From Pseudodonghicola flavimaris (lineage in GTDB: Bacteria > Pseudomonadota > Alphaproteobacteria > Rhodobacterales > Rhodobacteraceae): DNA of 64,000 nt. The stretch is from contig NZ_JASNJD010000010.1 of NCBI RefSeq assembly GCF_030164425.1, positions 62,001 through 126,000 of the forward strand. The letters are read 5' to 3'. A program made the position numbers and the translations under genes. Positions 31,636 to 40,100 of this stretch are shown here, piece by piece. The notes below the pieces were generated by a model. The model was not told the DNA's origin. It did no database searches and saw nothing but the letters and a program-made list of their open reading frames with translations. Position 1 is the first letter of the stretch; each line of letters opens with the position of its first letter.

Positions 31636-33069
31636 TCAGCCGTTGGCGGCAAAGGCGGCACGGGCGTCGGGCTGATCCCAGATCTTGTGGATCGCCGCTG
31701 CCCCCGCCGCAGTCAGCGCGGCACTGTCGACCAATGTCAGCCGGCCCTGATCGACCAGCAGCCGCCCGTCGACGATAACGCTGTCGATATTGGCGCGATT
31801 GGCGAGGGCGATCAGGCTGCGGACCGGATCGTAATGCGGCTGCAGATGCGGATGGCTCATGTCCACCACGGTCAGATCGGCCTTGGCGCCCGGCGTGATC
31901 GTCCCCAGATCGGGCCGCCCCAATGCCACCGCCCCGGCCCCGGTCACCGCATGCAGCAGCGCCGGGGAACTGGCGCTGCGGGCGTCGCCGGCGCTGGTCT
32001 TAGACACGATGGCGGCGGCGCCGAGCTCTCCCAGCAGGTCCATGTTATAGCCGTCGGTTCCCACCATGGTGCGCACTCCGGCGGCCTCGAACCGGCTGAA
32101 GGCGGCAGTCTTGCCGGTGCGGGCGAAAACCCGCGGGCAGTTCATCACCGTCACCTCGCGCGCGCGCATCAGCGCCAGATCCTCCGCGCTGCTGTAGACG
32201 CAATGGGCTGCGAGCAGATCGGGGCCCAGCACCCCCAGCCAGTCGAGGTATTCCGCCGGGGTCCGCCCCTGCCAGCGCTGGCCGATGGTGGCGACCTCTC
32301 CCGCGCTCTGGGCCAGATGGATGGTGATCGGCGCACCCAGCTCCCGCGCCCGGGCGGCGGCGGCGCGCAGCAGATCGGGATCGCAGGTATCAGTGGCATG
32401 CGGGCTCATCGCCAGACCGATGCGGCCGCCGTCCACCCCCTGCCAGCGATCGTAGAGCGCGTTCCAGGCCCGCAGGTCGGCGGCATTGTCGGTGCCAGCG
32501 GCACTCTGGCTGTGATATTCCACCCCCTCTGCGCCGGCCTTCGGATCGGAGGCCGAGAACAGATAGGGCGCGCCCCAGAACCGGATCCCCAACTCGGCGG
32601 CGGCATCGAACATCTCCGGCAGCGTGTTGCGGAACGGCTCCATCACCGAGCTCGCCCCGCCCAGCAGCAGCTGCACGACGCCCATGCGGGCGACCGCCAG
32701 CCGTTCCTCCGGCGTCAGAAGCTCGGCGCCGGTCTTCGACAGCGGCAGCAGCACGGTATAGACGATGCTCTGATCGTTGCGGCGGCTCACCCCGTCCTCG
32801 GCATGGCTGCGCGCGATCGCCTCGCTGAAACAGTGGTTATGCAAGTTCATCATCCCCGGCAGCACGAACCGCCCGGGCCGGTCCAGTACCAGATCGGCCG
32901 AGGCTGGGCGGCTCTCCGACACGGCAGCGATCCGGTCGCCTTCCAGGATCACCCAGCGGTCGCGCAGCACCTCTGTCGCGCCGGGAGCGCCGGCCAGAAC
33001 ATAGCTGCCGAACACGGCGGTGGTCCTGCCGGCGGTGGCGGGCAGCGGAGAGATCGGGGAAACAGTCAT
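31636..33069 (-). CDS. Amidohydrolase (TRZ/ATZ/guanine-deaminase-like)
   Basis: A 477-residue metal-dependent hydrolase of the TRZ/ATZ subgroup. Metal-site residues are visible: H77 and H79 in 'PGMMNLHNHC', H251 in 'ITIHLAQS', H289 in 'LAAHCVYS' and D339 in 'VGTDGYNMD'. Relatives remove amino or chloro groups from purines, pyrimidines, triazines or cyclic ureas. The ATG at 33069 is preferred over frames starting at 33126, which are proline-rich and overlap the racemase gene. It ends the operon with the hydantoin racemase and hydantoinase, so an N-heterocycle deaminase or imidazolone-type opening is likely. The exact substrate is unknown. Confidence 0.88.
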   Translation of the reverse strand: MTVSPISPLPATAGRTTAVFGSYVLAGAPGATEVLRDRWVILEGDRIAAVSESRPASADLVLDRPGRFVLPGMMNLHNHCFSEAIARSHAEDGVSRRNDQSIVYTVLLPLSKTGAELLTPEERLAVARMGVVQLLLGGASSVMEPFRNTLPEMFDAAAELGIRFWGAPYLFSASDPKAGAEGVEYHSQSAAGTDNAADLRAWNALYDRWQGVDGGRIGLAMSPHATDTCDPDLLRAAAARARELGAPITIHLAQSAGEVATIGQRWQGRTPAEYLDWLGVLGPDLLAAHCVYSSAEDLALMRAREVTVMNCPRVFARTGKTAAFSRFEAAGVRTMVGTDGYNMDLLGELGAAAIVSKTSAGDARSASSPALLHAVTGAGAVALGRPDLGTITPGAKADLTVVDMSHPHLQPHYDPVRSLIALANRANIDSVIVDGRLLVDQGRLTLVDSAALTAAGAAAIHKIWDQPDARAAFAANG

Positions 33070-33097
33070 CGGATCGGACCTTTCTGGGGCATCGGGG

Positions 33098-33757
33098 TCA
33101 GGCGGCGGGCGGGAATGCGCCGGCACGGATCAGGGCCAGCCGGCCGGCGGCGGCAACCGGATCGATCACCGGCAGCGCCAGATCGGCCTCCAGCCGCGCC
33201 ACCAGGCCGGCCATGCCGGCACAGCCCAGAACGATGGCGCCGGCGCCGCGCGCCCGCAACGTCTCCGCCAGCCGGAGGATTTCGCCGTAGACCTGCGGAT
33301 CGCGCCCTGAATCGGCGGCAGAGACGTCTTTCAGCGGCAGTTCCGCGACCAGCCGGTCGCGACAACCGAGCGCCTCGATCCGCGTCAGGTGGCGCGGGAT
33401 CGCCTGTTCCGACAGCGCGATGACGCCGAAACGCTCCGCCCGGTCACAGGCCTCCAGCACCGCGGCCTCCTGCGCCCCCGTCACAGGCAAATCGACCGCC
33501 GCCCGCGCCAGTTCCAGCCCGGGATCGGAGAAACAGGCGGTGATGAAGCCCGCCGCCTGCGGCCAGAGCGCCGGCCAATCGGCGATCCGCGCGGCAAAGG
33601 CCCGGCCGGCCTCGGCCACATCGGCATCGGTGCGGATCGTCGCCGGGCCGTCGGGACGGTCCAGCACCTCGAAACAATCGCCGAGCGGCGCCAGCGCCGC
33701 GGCGATCTCCGCCGTCACCTCGGCCGAGGAATTGGGGTTGATCACCACGATCCGCAT
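33098..33757 (-). CDS. Hydantoin racemase (Asp/Glu/hydantoin racemase family)
   Basis: A 219-residue member of the Asp/Glu/hydantoin racemase family. The start 'MRIVVINPNSSAEVT' is the classic entry of hydantoin racemases. The two catalytic cysteines are C75 ('FITACFSDPG') and C179 ('IVLGCAGMAGL'), placed as in characterised enzymes. It would interconvert D- and L-5-monosubstituted hydantoins so that the D-hydantoinase can use both. It shares one base with the hydantoinase stop (TGATG), so translation is coupled. Confidence 0.9.
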   Translation of the reverse strand: MRIVVINPNSSAEVTAEIAAALAPLGDCFEVLDRPDGPATIRTDADVAEAGRAFAARIADWPALWPQAAGFITACFSDPGLELARAAVDLPVTGAQEAAVLEACDRAERFGVIALSEQAIPRHLTRIEALGCRDRLVAELPLKDVSAADSGRDPQVYGEILRLAETLRARGAGAIVLGCAGMAGLVARLEADLALPVIDPVAAAGRLALIRAGAFPPAA

Positions 33758-35211
33758 CAGCGCAGCCCGGTGCCGAAGTTCTGCGCCGGGTCGAATTCCG
33801 GCAGGGTCACACCGGGGCGGCCCCGCAGATCGACCGGGGCGCGGCCGAAGAAGCGGCCCCGGCCGGGCTCCGCCTTCAGCGCGCCCGCCTCGACAATCAC
33901 CGTGCCGCGGTTCATCACCACCTCCGGCACCCCGGTCAGGCGCTTGCCCTCGAAGGGCGTGTAATCCATCGCGTCATGCTGATCGGCCAGGGTCATCACC
34001 CGTTCGGCCTCCGGGTTCCAGATGGCGATATCGGCATCCATGCCAGGTGCGATCCGCCCCTTGGTGGTGCAGCCGAAGGTCTTCGCCGCATTGGTCGCGC
34101 TCAGCGCCACGAAGTGTTCCAGCGTGATGCGGCCGCCCACCACCCCTTCGGAGAACAGCCAGGGCAAACGCGCCGCAATCCCCGGCATGCCGTTGGCGAG
34201 CTTGGGGTAAGGCGCCTCCGCCCCGTTCAGGAACTTGCCGGTCGCATCGGCGCGATAGGGCGCGTGATCGGAGCTGACGCTTTCGAAAGTGCCCATCGCC
34301 AGATGATGCCAGAGCGCCTCCCGGGTGTCGGCGCCGCGCAACGGCGGCGAACAGACGAATTTCGCCCCCTCCATGCCGGGACGGTCCAGATCGTCTCGGG
34401 TCAGCGCCAGATACTGCGGGCAGGTTTCGGCAAAGAGCTTGGCGCCTCGGAACTTCTCGCGCCGCACAATCTCCGCCCCGCCGGCGGTTGAGACATGCAC
34501 GATGAACAGCGGCGCATCGGCCAGCTTGGCCAGCTGGATGGCGCGGTTGATGGCCTCTTCCTCGGCCAGTTCCGGGCGCGAGATCGCATGGTATTTCGGC
34601 GCCACCAGCCCGCGGTCGGCCAGCTGGCGGTTCATCCATTTGACCATGTCGTTGTTTTCCGCATGCACCATGGTGATCGCGCCATGGGCGCGGGCCACCG
34701 TCAGGATATCCAGCATGCCGCCGTCGCCCAGGTTCATCAGGTCGTAGGTCATGAAGACCTTGAAGCTGGTCAGCCCGCGGGCGAAGGCACGCGGCAACTG
34801 ATCGGTCAGCACCGCCTCGGTCGGGTCGGTGATGATCAGGTGCCAGGAGTAGTCCAGCACCGAGGGCGCGGCGCGCTGGCTGTAGGTGGCGATGACATCG
34901 TCGACCGACTGACCGCGATGCTGGGCGGCAAAGGGGATGATGGTGGAATTGCCCCCGAAGGCGGCAGAGATAGAGCCGGAAAGGTAATCGTCCGCCGTCA
35001 TGATGCCGGAAGAGCTTTCCTGCGCGATATGGGCATGCGCCTCGATGCCGCCGGGCATCACGATCCGCCCCCCGGCATCGATCCGGCGCACGCCGCCCGC
35101 CAGCCGCTCGGCCACCGCAACGATGCGCCCGTCGCGGATGCCGATATCGCCCCGGGCGGAGTAATCCGCCGTGGCGATGGTGCCGGAGTGAATGACGATA
35201 TCGAAATCCAT
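33757..35211 (-). CDS. D-hydantoinase / dihydropyrimidinase
   Basis: A 484-residue cyclic amidohydrolase. All binuclear zinc ligands are in place: H59 and H61 ('GIEAHAHIAQ'), carboxylated Lys K151 ('TSFKVFMTYD'), H183 ('MVHAEN'), H239 ('FIVHVSTAGG') and D315 ('SVSSDHAPY'). The domain order and length match D-hydantoinases, which open hydantoins or dihydropyrimidines to N-carbamoyl amino acids. The ATG at 35211 follows AAAGGACAG. The next gene is a hydantoin racemase, and a D-carbamoylase gene lies across the LysR gene at 41102. The usual pair of His (HxH with Asp between) is replaced here by His-Ala-His, seen in several hydantoinase relatives. Confidence 0.93.
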   Translation of the reverse strand: MDFDIVIHSGTIATADYSARGDIGIRDGRIVAVAERLAGGVRRIDAGGRIVMPGGIEAHAHIAQESSSGIMTADDYLSGSISAAFGGNSTIIPFAAQHRGQSVDDVIATYSQRAAPSVLDYSWHLIITDPTEAVLTDQLPRAFARGLTSFKVFMTYDLMNLGDGGMLDILTVARAHGAITMVHAENNDMVKWMNRQLADRGLVAPKYHAISRPELAEEEAINRAIQLAKLADAPLFIVHVSTAGGAEIVRREKFRGAKLFAETCPQYLALTRDDLDRPGMEGAKFVCSPPLRGADTREALWHHLAMGTFESVSSDHAPYRADATGKFLNGAEAPYPKLANGMPGIAARLPWLFSEGVVGGRITLEHFVALSATNAAKTFGCTTKGRIAPGMDADIAIWNPEAERVMTLADQHDAMDYTPFEGKRLTGVPEVVMNRGTVIVEAGALKAEPGRGRFFGRAPVDLRGRPGVTLPEFDPAQNFGTGLR

Positions 35212-35228
35212 GAGCCTGTCCTTTCGTC

Positions 35229-35990
35229 TCAGTCGCGCAGGGTCCAGCGGTCGCGGTGCAGCGCCGTCGGGAACCGCGCGTCGAGCCCGAGCTCGGCGAT
35301 GCGCCGGATGCTCGCCTCGAACAATGCCGCCTGTACCGGCACGCTGTCGGGGGCAAGGGCGACCGCGCGCAACCCTTCCTCGCGGCCCCGGTAGGCCTCG
35401 TAAAGCGCCCGCAGATCGGCCACCGCGCGCCCGTCGGAGATATCGATGCGCAGATCGTAGGCCGGAATGCCATGATCGCCGGTAACCTGCAGCGCGGCGG
35501 AACTGAGCGCCCCCGCCACCTCGCCGCCCGCCGCCTCGCCGGCCTCCAGCGCCCGCATCAACCGTTCGGCCAGCGGCAGGTCCGGATCGGCCAGGAACGC
35601 TGCCGCCATCGCGCCGGTGACCTGATCGCAGTCGAGGATATTGCCCAGGGCCAGACAGTTGCGCCCGGCGGTGTGGGTATAGATCGAATACATCCGGCGG
35701 CCATGATAAACAGCGCTCTGGCCGCGGGCGTCGAGCGCGCCGATCTGGCGCCATTCGATATCCGGCGTGCTGGCGCAGACCTGGGTGACGGTATCATCCG
35801 CGCTCTGCCCCTCACGCAGCAGCGCGATGCCCAGATCCCCCAGCCGGCTGTCGGTGCGGTGCTGCGACAACATCGCCCCCTTGCCATGCGCCAGCCGCAC
35901 GCAGCGGCTGCCCACCGCCAGGTCCGAGGTGGTGATGGCGGCCCCGAAGGCGCCGGTGCGGTCGCAATGCCCGATGATGGAAAAGGTCAC
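35229..35990 (-). CDS. DUF1028 family protein (Ntn-hydrolase-like)
   Basis: A 253-residue DUF1028 protein, recognisable from 'TFSIIGHCDRTGAFGAAITTSDLAVGSRC' (read in parts), 'LRLAHGKGAM'-like text and 'GRNCLALGNILDCDQV'. The family resembles Ntn hydrolases. Here Thr is the first residue after the initiator, as expected for a terminal nucleophile. The start is a GTG at 35990 with AGGAG about 6 bases upstream. It lies between the transporter genes and the hydantoinase gene in one operon, so it is probably a hydrolase for a carbamoyl or peptide-like intermediate. The reaction is not established. Confidence 0.85.
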   Translation of the reverse strand: MTFSIIGHCDRTGAFGAAITTSDLAVGSRCVRLAHGKGAMLSQHRTDSRLGDLGIALLREGQSADDTVTQVCASTPDIEWRQIGALDARGQSAVYHGRRMYSIYTHTAGRNCLALGNILDCDQVTGAMAAAFLADPDLPLAERLMRALEAGEAAGGEVAGALSSAALQVTGDHGIPAYDLRIDISDGRAVADLRALYEAYRGREEGLRAVALAPDSVPVQAALFEASIRRIAELGLDARFPTALHRDRWTLRD

Positions 35991-36018
35991 GTTCTGCTCC
36001 TGAGGGGCTGGATTGGAG

Positions 36019-36792
36019 TCATTTGCTGCGCAGCATGCCGAAAAGGGTGATCAGCAGGGTGATAAAGACCAGGATGGTCGCCACCGCCGCGATCACCGGA
36101 TCGACGCTTTCCTGAATGCCTTCCCAGATCATCTTCGGCAATGTCTCCACCCGCCGCACGGTCAGGAACAGCACCCCGACGATCTCGTCGAAGCTGACAA
36201 TGAAGGCGAAGACGCCGCCGGTGATCATCCCCGGCCGGATCGCCGGCACGATCACGGTGCGGATCGTCATCCCCAGCGAGGCGCCCAGATTGCGCGCCGC
36301 CTGCGGGAGCCGGCGATCGAGGTTGGCCAGCGCCGCGAAGACCGAGATGGTCACATAGGGCAGCCCCAGCAGGGTATGCGCCAGGATCACCCCGGTGTGG
36401 CTGTCGATCAGCCCGAGCGTCACCCAGAACTTGTAAAAGCCCAGCGACTGCACCACCGGCGGCACCAGGATCGGCACGATCATCACCCAGCGCGCGATCA
36501 TCGCCGCCCGGTCGGAGAGGAACCAGCAGCCGATGCTGAAGGCGGTTCCCAGCGTGGTCGCGGCCACCGCCACCACCGCCCCGATCCAGATGCTGGTCCA
36601 GGTGGCATGCAGCCACTTCGGCGACTCGAGAAAGGTTTCGAAGTGCTGGAGCGACAGATGCTCTCTCGGCAAGCCGATGAAGCTGGTGTCGGTCAGCGAC
36701 ACCGGGATCACGATCAGGATCGGCAGCACCAGAAAGGCCAGCACCGCCCAGCTGCCGGTGGAAAACAGGATGCGCAGCGGCGAACGGGTCAT
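36019..36792 (-). CDS. ABC transporter permease (PotC-like)
   Basis: A 257-residue inner-membrane permease of the spermidine/putrescine (PotC) type with about six membrane segments. The cytoplasmic coupling motif is 'AARNLGASLGMTIRTVIVPAIRPGM', read in parts as the EAA loop. It ends 'LFGMLRSK'. The ATG at 36792 overlaps the upstream permease stop (ATGA). With the PotB-like partner it forms the import pore for the solute caught by the PotD-like protein. Confidence 0.92.
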   Translation of the reverse strand: MTRSPLRILFSTGSWAVLAFLVLPILIVIPVSLTDTSFIGLPREHLSLQHFETFLESPKWLHATWTSIWIGAVVAVAATTLGTAFSIGCWFLSDRAAMIARWVMIVPILVPPVVQSLGFYKFWVTLGLIDSHTGVILAHTLLGLPYVTISVFAALANLDRRLPQAARNLGASLGMTIRTVIVPAIRPGMITGGVFAFIVSFDEIVGVLFLTVRRVETLPKMIWEGIQESVDPVIAAVATILVFITLLITLFGMLRSK

Positions 36793-37625
36793 GAGCTGCG
36801 CTCCAGAAAGGTCTTGCGCAGGTTGACGAAGCGGGCCGCGACCAGCAGCACCAGCGCGGTCGCCAGCAGCAGCACCACCGACAGCGCCGCCCCCAGGCCC
36901 CAGTTCAGGAACTCCTGAATCTGATAGGTGATATATTCCGAGATCATCATCACCCGGCCGCCGCCCAGCAGCGCCGGCGTCACGTAGAAGCCCAGCGACA
37001 GCACGAAGACCAGAAGCCCGCCGGAGAACACCCCCGGCAGGGTCTGGGGGAAATAGACCTCGCGGAAGGCACGCCATTCGCTGGCGCCGAGGCCGCGGGC
37101 GGCCTTCATGTAGCTGTCCGAGATGCCGCGCATGTTGGTCAGCATCGGCAGCACCGCAAAGGGCAGCATCACATGCACCATGGCGATCAGCACCCCCAGT
37201 TCGTTATGCATGAAGCGGATCGGCGTCGCGATCAGCCCGGCGCCGATCAGCGTGTCGTTGACCAGACCGGAACGGCCCAGCAGCACGATCCAGGCGAACG
37301 ACCGGATCAGCACCGACACCCAGAACGGCAGGAGCACCAGCCCCAGCATCAGCGGCCGCACCCGGCCGGCGAAATTGGCAATGGTATAGGCCACCACATA
37401 GCCCAGGATCAGACAGGCGACGGTGGTGATCGCGGCGATGCGGAAGGTCAGCACGAAGCTGACCTGCACTGCGCGGGAGTCGAACATCCTGGTATAATTG
37501 CCGAGCCCGGCTGCGGGCTCGGTCACGGAGATGCCCCAAATGTTCAGCACCGGCCAGATGTAGAAGATCACCATCACGGCCAGGCCCGGGAGGACCAGCA
37601 TCCAATAGCGGAGTTTCTCGTTCAT
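36789..37625 (-). CDS. ABC transporter permease (PotB-like)
   Basis: A 278-residue PotB-type permease with six membrane segments and the coupling loop 'AARGLGASEWRAFREVYFP'. The ATG at 37625 is preferred over an ATG at 37634 because AGGG (37635-37638) is spaced correctly only for the former. It begins 22 bp after the binding-protein gene and is coupled to the PotC-like gene by a 4-base overlap. Confidence 0.9.
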   Translation of the reverse strand: MNEKLRYWMLVLPGLAVMVIFYIWPVLNIWGISVTEPAAGLGNYTRMFDSRAVQVSFVLTFRIAAITTVACLILGYVVAYTIANFAGRVRPLMLGLVLLPFWVSVLIRSFAWIVLLGRSGLVNDTLIGAGLIATPIRFMHNELGVLIAMVHVMLPFAVLPMLTNMRGISDSYMKAARGLGASEWRAFREVYFPQTLPGVFSGGLLVFVLSLGFYVTPALLGGGRVMMISEYITYQIQEFLNWGLGAALSVVLLLATALVLLVAARFVNLRKTFLERSS

Positions 37626-37646
37626 TCGGGGCATCCCTGCCTTGGC

Positions 37647-38774
37647 TCAGCCGATCAGCGCGTCGATATAGAGCTCTTCGGCGCTGACCTGGTTCCTGCC
37701 GTACCATTCGTCGCTGTAGATCACCTGCTTGGCGACATTCTCGGCGCTGGTCGGGTTCCACGCCGCCAGTTCCGCCGGCACCCTGGCGGCGGCAGCGGGG
37801 TTGATCGGCCCGTTGCCGATGGCCTTGAACCATTCGACCTGAAGATCCGGATCCTGCGCGGTGGCGATGAAGCGCATCGCCGCCTCCGGACCGGCCGGGT
37901 TGTTCTTCGGCACCACCCAGATGCCCGGCTGCAGGACGCCGCCGGCATAGGTCATCCTGAAGCTGCCGGGCTCCATCTGATCCTTCAGCAGGTAACCCCG
38001 GGTGGAATAGATGTTGCCCATCGCCACCTCGCCCTGCAGGAACAGGTTCTGGCTTTCGGAACCGGAGCCCCAGACGATGATATTGTCGCGCAGCTCGCGG
38101 AACTTGGCGATGGCCGCCTTGATCCCCTCGTCATCGAGGAACTGGTAGACCTCGTCTTTCGCGACCCCCATGGCCAGCGCCGCCCCCTCAAGCTGGCCGC
38201 GGACCGATTTGCGGAAGGTCCGCATGCCGGGGAAATCCTTGACGTTCCAGACATCGGCCCAGGTCTCGGGCACGCCGTCCGGCAGCATCGTCGGATTATA
38301 GGCCAGCGCATAGGAGAAAACGTAGTTGCCGACGCCGAAGGGCAGATCGGTGCCGGGCAGGACCTTGGCACGGTCGACGATGGAATAGTCGATATCCTGG
38401 ATCACCCCGGCGCCGTTCATCACGATGGCCGAACCGGCACCGCTGTCGCAGAGGTCCCAGACCACCGCGCCGCTTTCCACCATGGCCCGCACCTTGCCCG
38501 GGCTGGGGCCGGCGCCATCGACCCGCACCGGGACGCCGGTTTCCTCTTCATAGGCCTTGCCCAGTAGATCGCGCAGGATGTCCGAGGCCTGACCGCCCCA
38601 GTTGCACACCACCAGCTCGGTCGGCGCGGCGACGGCGCGATCGCCCAGGAAGGGCACCAGCCCCAGGGCGCCCAGCGCGCTGAGGAAGCCACGGCGCGAC
38701 AGCGTCCCAGCCTTGTATTTCTCGGCCGCGATTTCGGCGAGATCCGATTTGAATGCGTGGTCTGTTGTATCCAC
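37647..38774 (-). CDS. ABC transporter substrate-binding protein (PotD-like) with Tat signal
   Basis: A 375-residue extracellular binding protein of the PotD/PotF type. The signal is of the twin-arginine kind: 'SRRGFLSALGALGLVPFLG' after a roughly 26-residue hydrophilic lead (residues 27-45), so it is probably exported folded. The mature part starts 'TELVVCNWGGQASDILRD'. 'GVGNYVFSYALAYNPTM' matches the hinge region. The start is a GTG at 38774 with AGGAG upstream. Its ligand is likely a hydantoin, ureido or amino compound handled by the downstream enzymes, although Pot-type importers are best known for polyamines. Confidence 0.9.
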   Translation of the reverse strand: MDTTDHAFKSDLAEIAAEKYKAGTLSRRGFLSALGALGLVPFLGDRAVAAPTELVVCNWGGQASDILRDLLGKAYEEETGVPVRVDGAGPSPGKVRAMVESGAVVWDLCDSGAGSAIVMNGAGVIQDIDYSIVDRAKVLPGTDLPFGVGNYVFSYALAYNPTMLPDGVPETWADVWNVKDFPGMRTFRKSVRGQLEGAALAMGVAKDEVYQFLDDEGIKAAIAKFRELRDNIIVWGSGSESQNLFLQGEVAMGNIYSTRGYLLKDQMEPGSFRMTYAGGVLQPGIWVVPKNNPAGPEAAMRFIATAQDPDLQVEWFKAIGNGPINPAAAARVPAELAAWNPTSAENVAKQVIYSDEWYGRNQVSAEELYIDALIG

Positions 38775-38882
38775 GGGGCAGTCTCCTTGTTGGTCTGGTC
38801 GTTTCGTTTTGGGCCGGGCCCGGTCGGCGATCGGGTCCCGGCGGCGATCTTGCGGGCCGCGCGCCGGGGATACCGGCGGGCG

Positions 38883-38900
38883 GGCTCCGGGTCCGGAGCC
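38883..38900 (-). terminator. Hairpin between the PotA-like and PotD-like genes
   Basis: GGCTCCGG and CCGGAGCC (8-bp arms, 38883-38900) lie in the GC-rich 137-bp gap between the ATPase stop and the binding-protein start. It may alter transcript levels between the first and second gene. There is no T-run. Nothing else is seen in the gap. Confidence 0.4.
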
Positions 38901-38911
38901 GGGCGGACGGC

Positions 38912-39982
38912 TCAGGTCTCCAGCAATGGCACGCAGGCACCGGCTCCCCAGCCGAAGCTCACGTCCATCTGCGGTTCGGGGCGCAGGCCGGCATGCCAGG
39001 TCGGCTGCGACACCAGCACCTCGCCAAGCACATCGTGATCGACCAGCACCTGACAGCGCTCGCCGAGATAGCTGATCTGCCGCACTCGGCCGGTGAACGC
39101 CTCCTGTCCCGGGGCGCCCAGCCGGATCCGTTCAGGCCGCAGCGCCAGGCTGACCGGCCCCTGCGGCGCCAGCCCGGGCCGCGGCGCCAGGGTGAACCTC
39201 TGGCCTGCGGCCTCAACCGTCAGCCCCTCGGCCCCCTGCCCGACCACATCGGCCGAGATGAAATTGGATTTGCCGAGGAAATTCGCCACGAAGCGGGTTC
39301 GTGGCCAGTCATAGAGCGCGCCCGGGGCGCCCTCCTGCTGGATCGCCCCGTCCTTGAGAATGACGATCCGGTCGGACATCGACAGCGCCTCGTCCTGATC
39401 GTGGGTGACATAGATGAAGGTCACCCCGAGCCGTTCGTGCAGCGCCTTCAGCTCCCACTGCAGATCGGCGCGCAGTTTCTTGTCGAGCGCCGAGAGCGGC
39501 TCATCCAGCAACAGCACGTCGGGTTCGAACGACAGCGCCCGTGCCAGCGCGATCCGCTGCTGCTGCCCGCCGGAGAGCTGATGCGGCATGCGGTCGGCGA
39601 ACTGGCCCATCTGCACCAGATCGAGACAGTCCCGCACCCGCGCCTGCAGCGCGCTGCGGCCGTATTTGCGTACCCGCAGCGGATAGCCGACGTTTTCCGC
39701 CACGGTCATGGTGGGAAACAGCGCGTAGCCCTGGAACACCATGGCGAAGTCGCGCTTTTCCGGCGGCAACCGGGTGATGTTGCTGCCCCGCGCGTGAACC
39801 TCGCCGGCGCTCAGCGCGGTGAAACCCGCGATCGCCGACAGCAGCGTGGTCTTGCCCGAGCCCGACGGCCCCAGCAGCGTGAGAAACTCGCCCTCACGGA
39901 TATCGAGGTCGACGGCGTCGAGCGCCCGGAACTCGCCATAGGTTTTGACCGCCTTGCGGACAGAGAGGATTGGATCGGACAT
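38912..39982 (-). CDS. ABC transporter ATPase (PotA-like)
   Basis: A 356-residue importer ATPase with Walker A 'GPSGSGKTT' (about residues 38-46), signature 'LSGGQQQRIALARAL' and Walker B 'DVLLLDEPLSALD'. The C-terminal TOBE domain is present ('SLALRPERIRLGAPGQE'). This is the PotA/CysA layout. It is the first gene of an eight-gene operon running to the amidohydrolase gene at 31636. An AT-rich inverted repeat (40053-40072) lies about 70 bases upstream and probably holds the operon's promoter or operator. Confidence 0.93.
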   Translation of the reverse strand: MSDPILSVRKAVKTYGEFRALDAVDLDIREGEFLTLLGPSGSGKTTLLSAIAGFTALSAGEVHARGSNITRLPPEKRDFAMVFQGYALFPTMTVAENVGYPLRVRKYGRSALQARVRDCLDLVQMGQFADRMPHQLSGGQQQRIALARALSFEPDVLLLDEPLSALDKKLRADLQWELKALHERLGVTFIYVTHDQDEALSMSDRIVILKDGAIQQEGAPGALYDWPRTRFVANFLGKSNFISADVVGQGAEGLTVEAAGQRFTLAPRPGLAPQGPVSLALRPERIRLGAPGQEAFTGRVRQISYLGERCQVLVDHDVLGEVLVSQPTWHAGLRPEPQMDVSFGWGAGACVPLLET

Positions 39983-40052
39983 ATCGCTGCCTTTTCACGT
40001 CGGTGCGAAGCCTTCAGCTCCGGCGTCGAGGGGAAGAGACCAGCCGTGACCA

Positions 40053-40072
40053 ATATTTTGAAATAAAAATAT
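40053..40072. promoter_or_regulatory. AT-rich inverted repeat before the hydantoin operon
   Basis: ATATTTT-N6-AAAATAT lies in an AT-rich island (40050-40090) between the LysR stop and the PotA-like start. Position and symmetry fit a LysR box or promoter for the eight-gene operon. Confidence 0.5.
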
Positions 40073-40076
40073 CGGG

Positions 40077-40100
40077 CCTAAAAATAACCTCAGGTTATTT
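40077..40100 (-). terminator. Terminator overlapping the end of the LysR gene
   Basis: AAATAACCT (40082-40090) and AGGTTATTT (40092-40100) form a 9-bp inverted repeat around one base. On the minus strand it is followed by TT. The LysR stop codon (40090-40092) lies in its centre, so the last codons of the regulator form the stem. Confidence 0.55.

Noticed and set aside
32511-32524. Near match to the cluster palindrome (TGTGATATTCCACC)
   Set aside because: It lies inside the coding part of the amidohydrolase gene and breaks the symmetry of the right half, so it is taken as chance.
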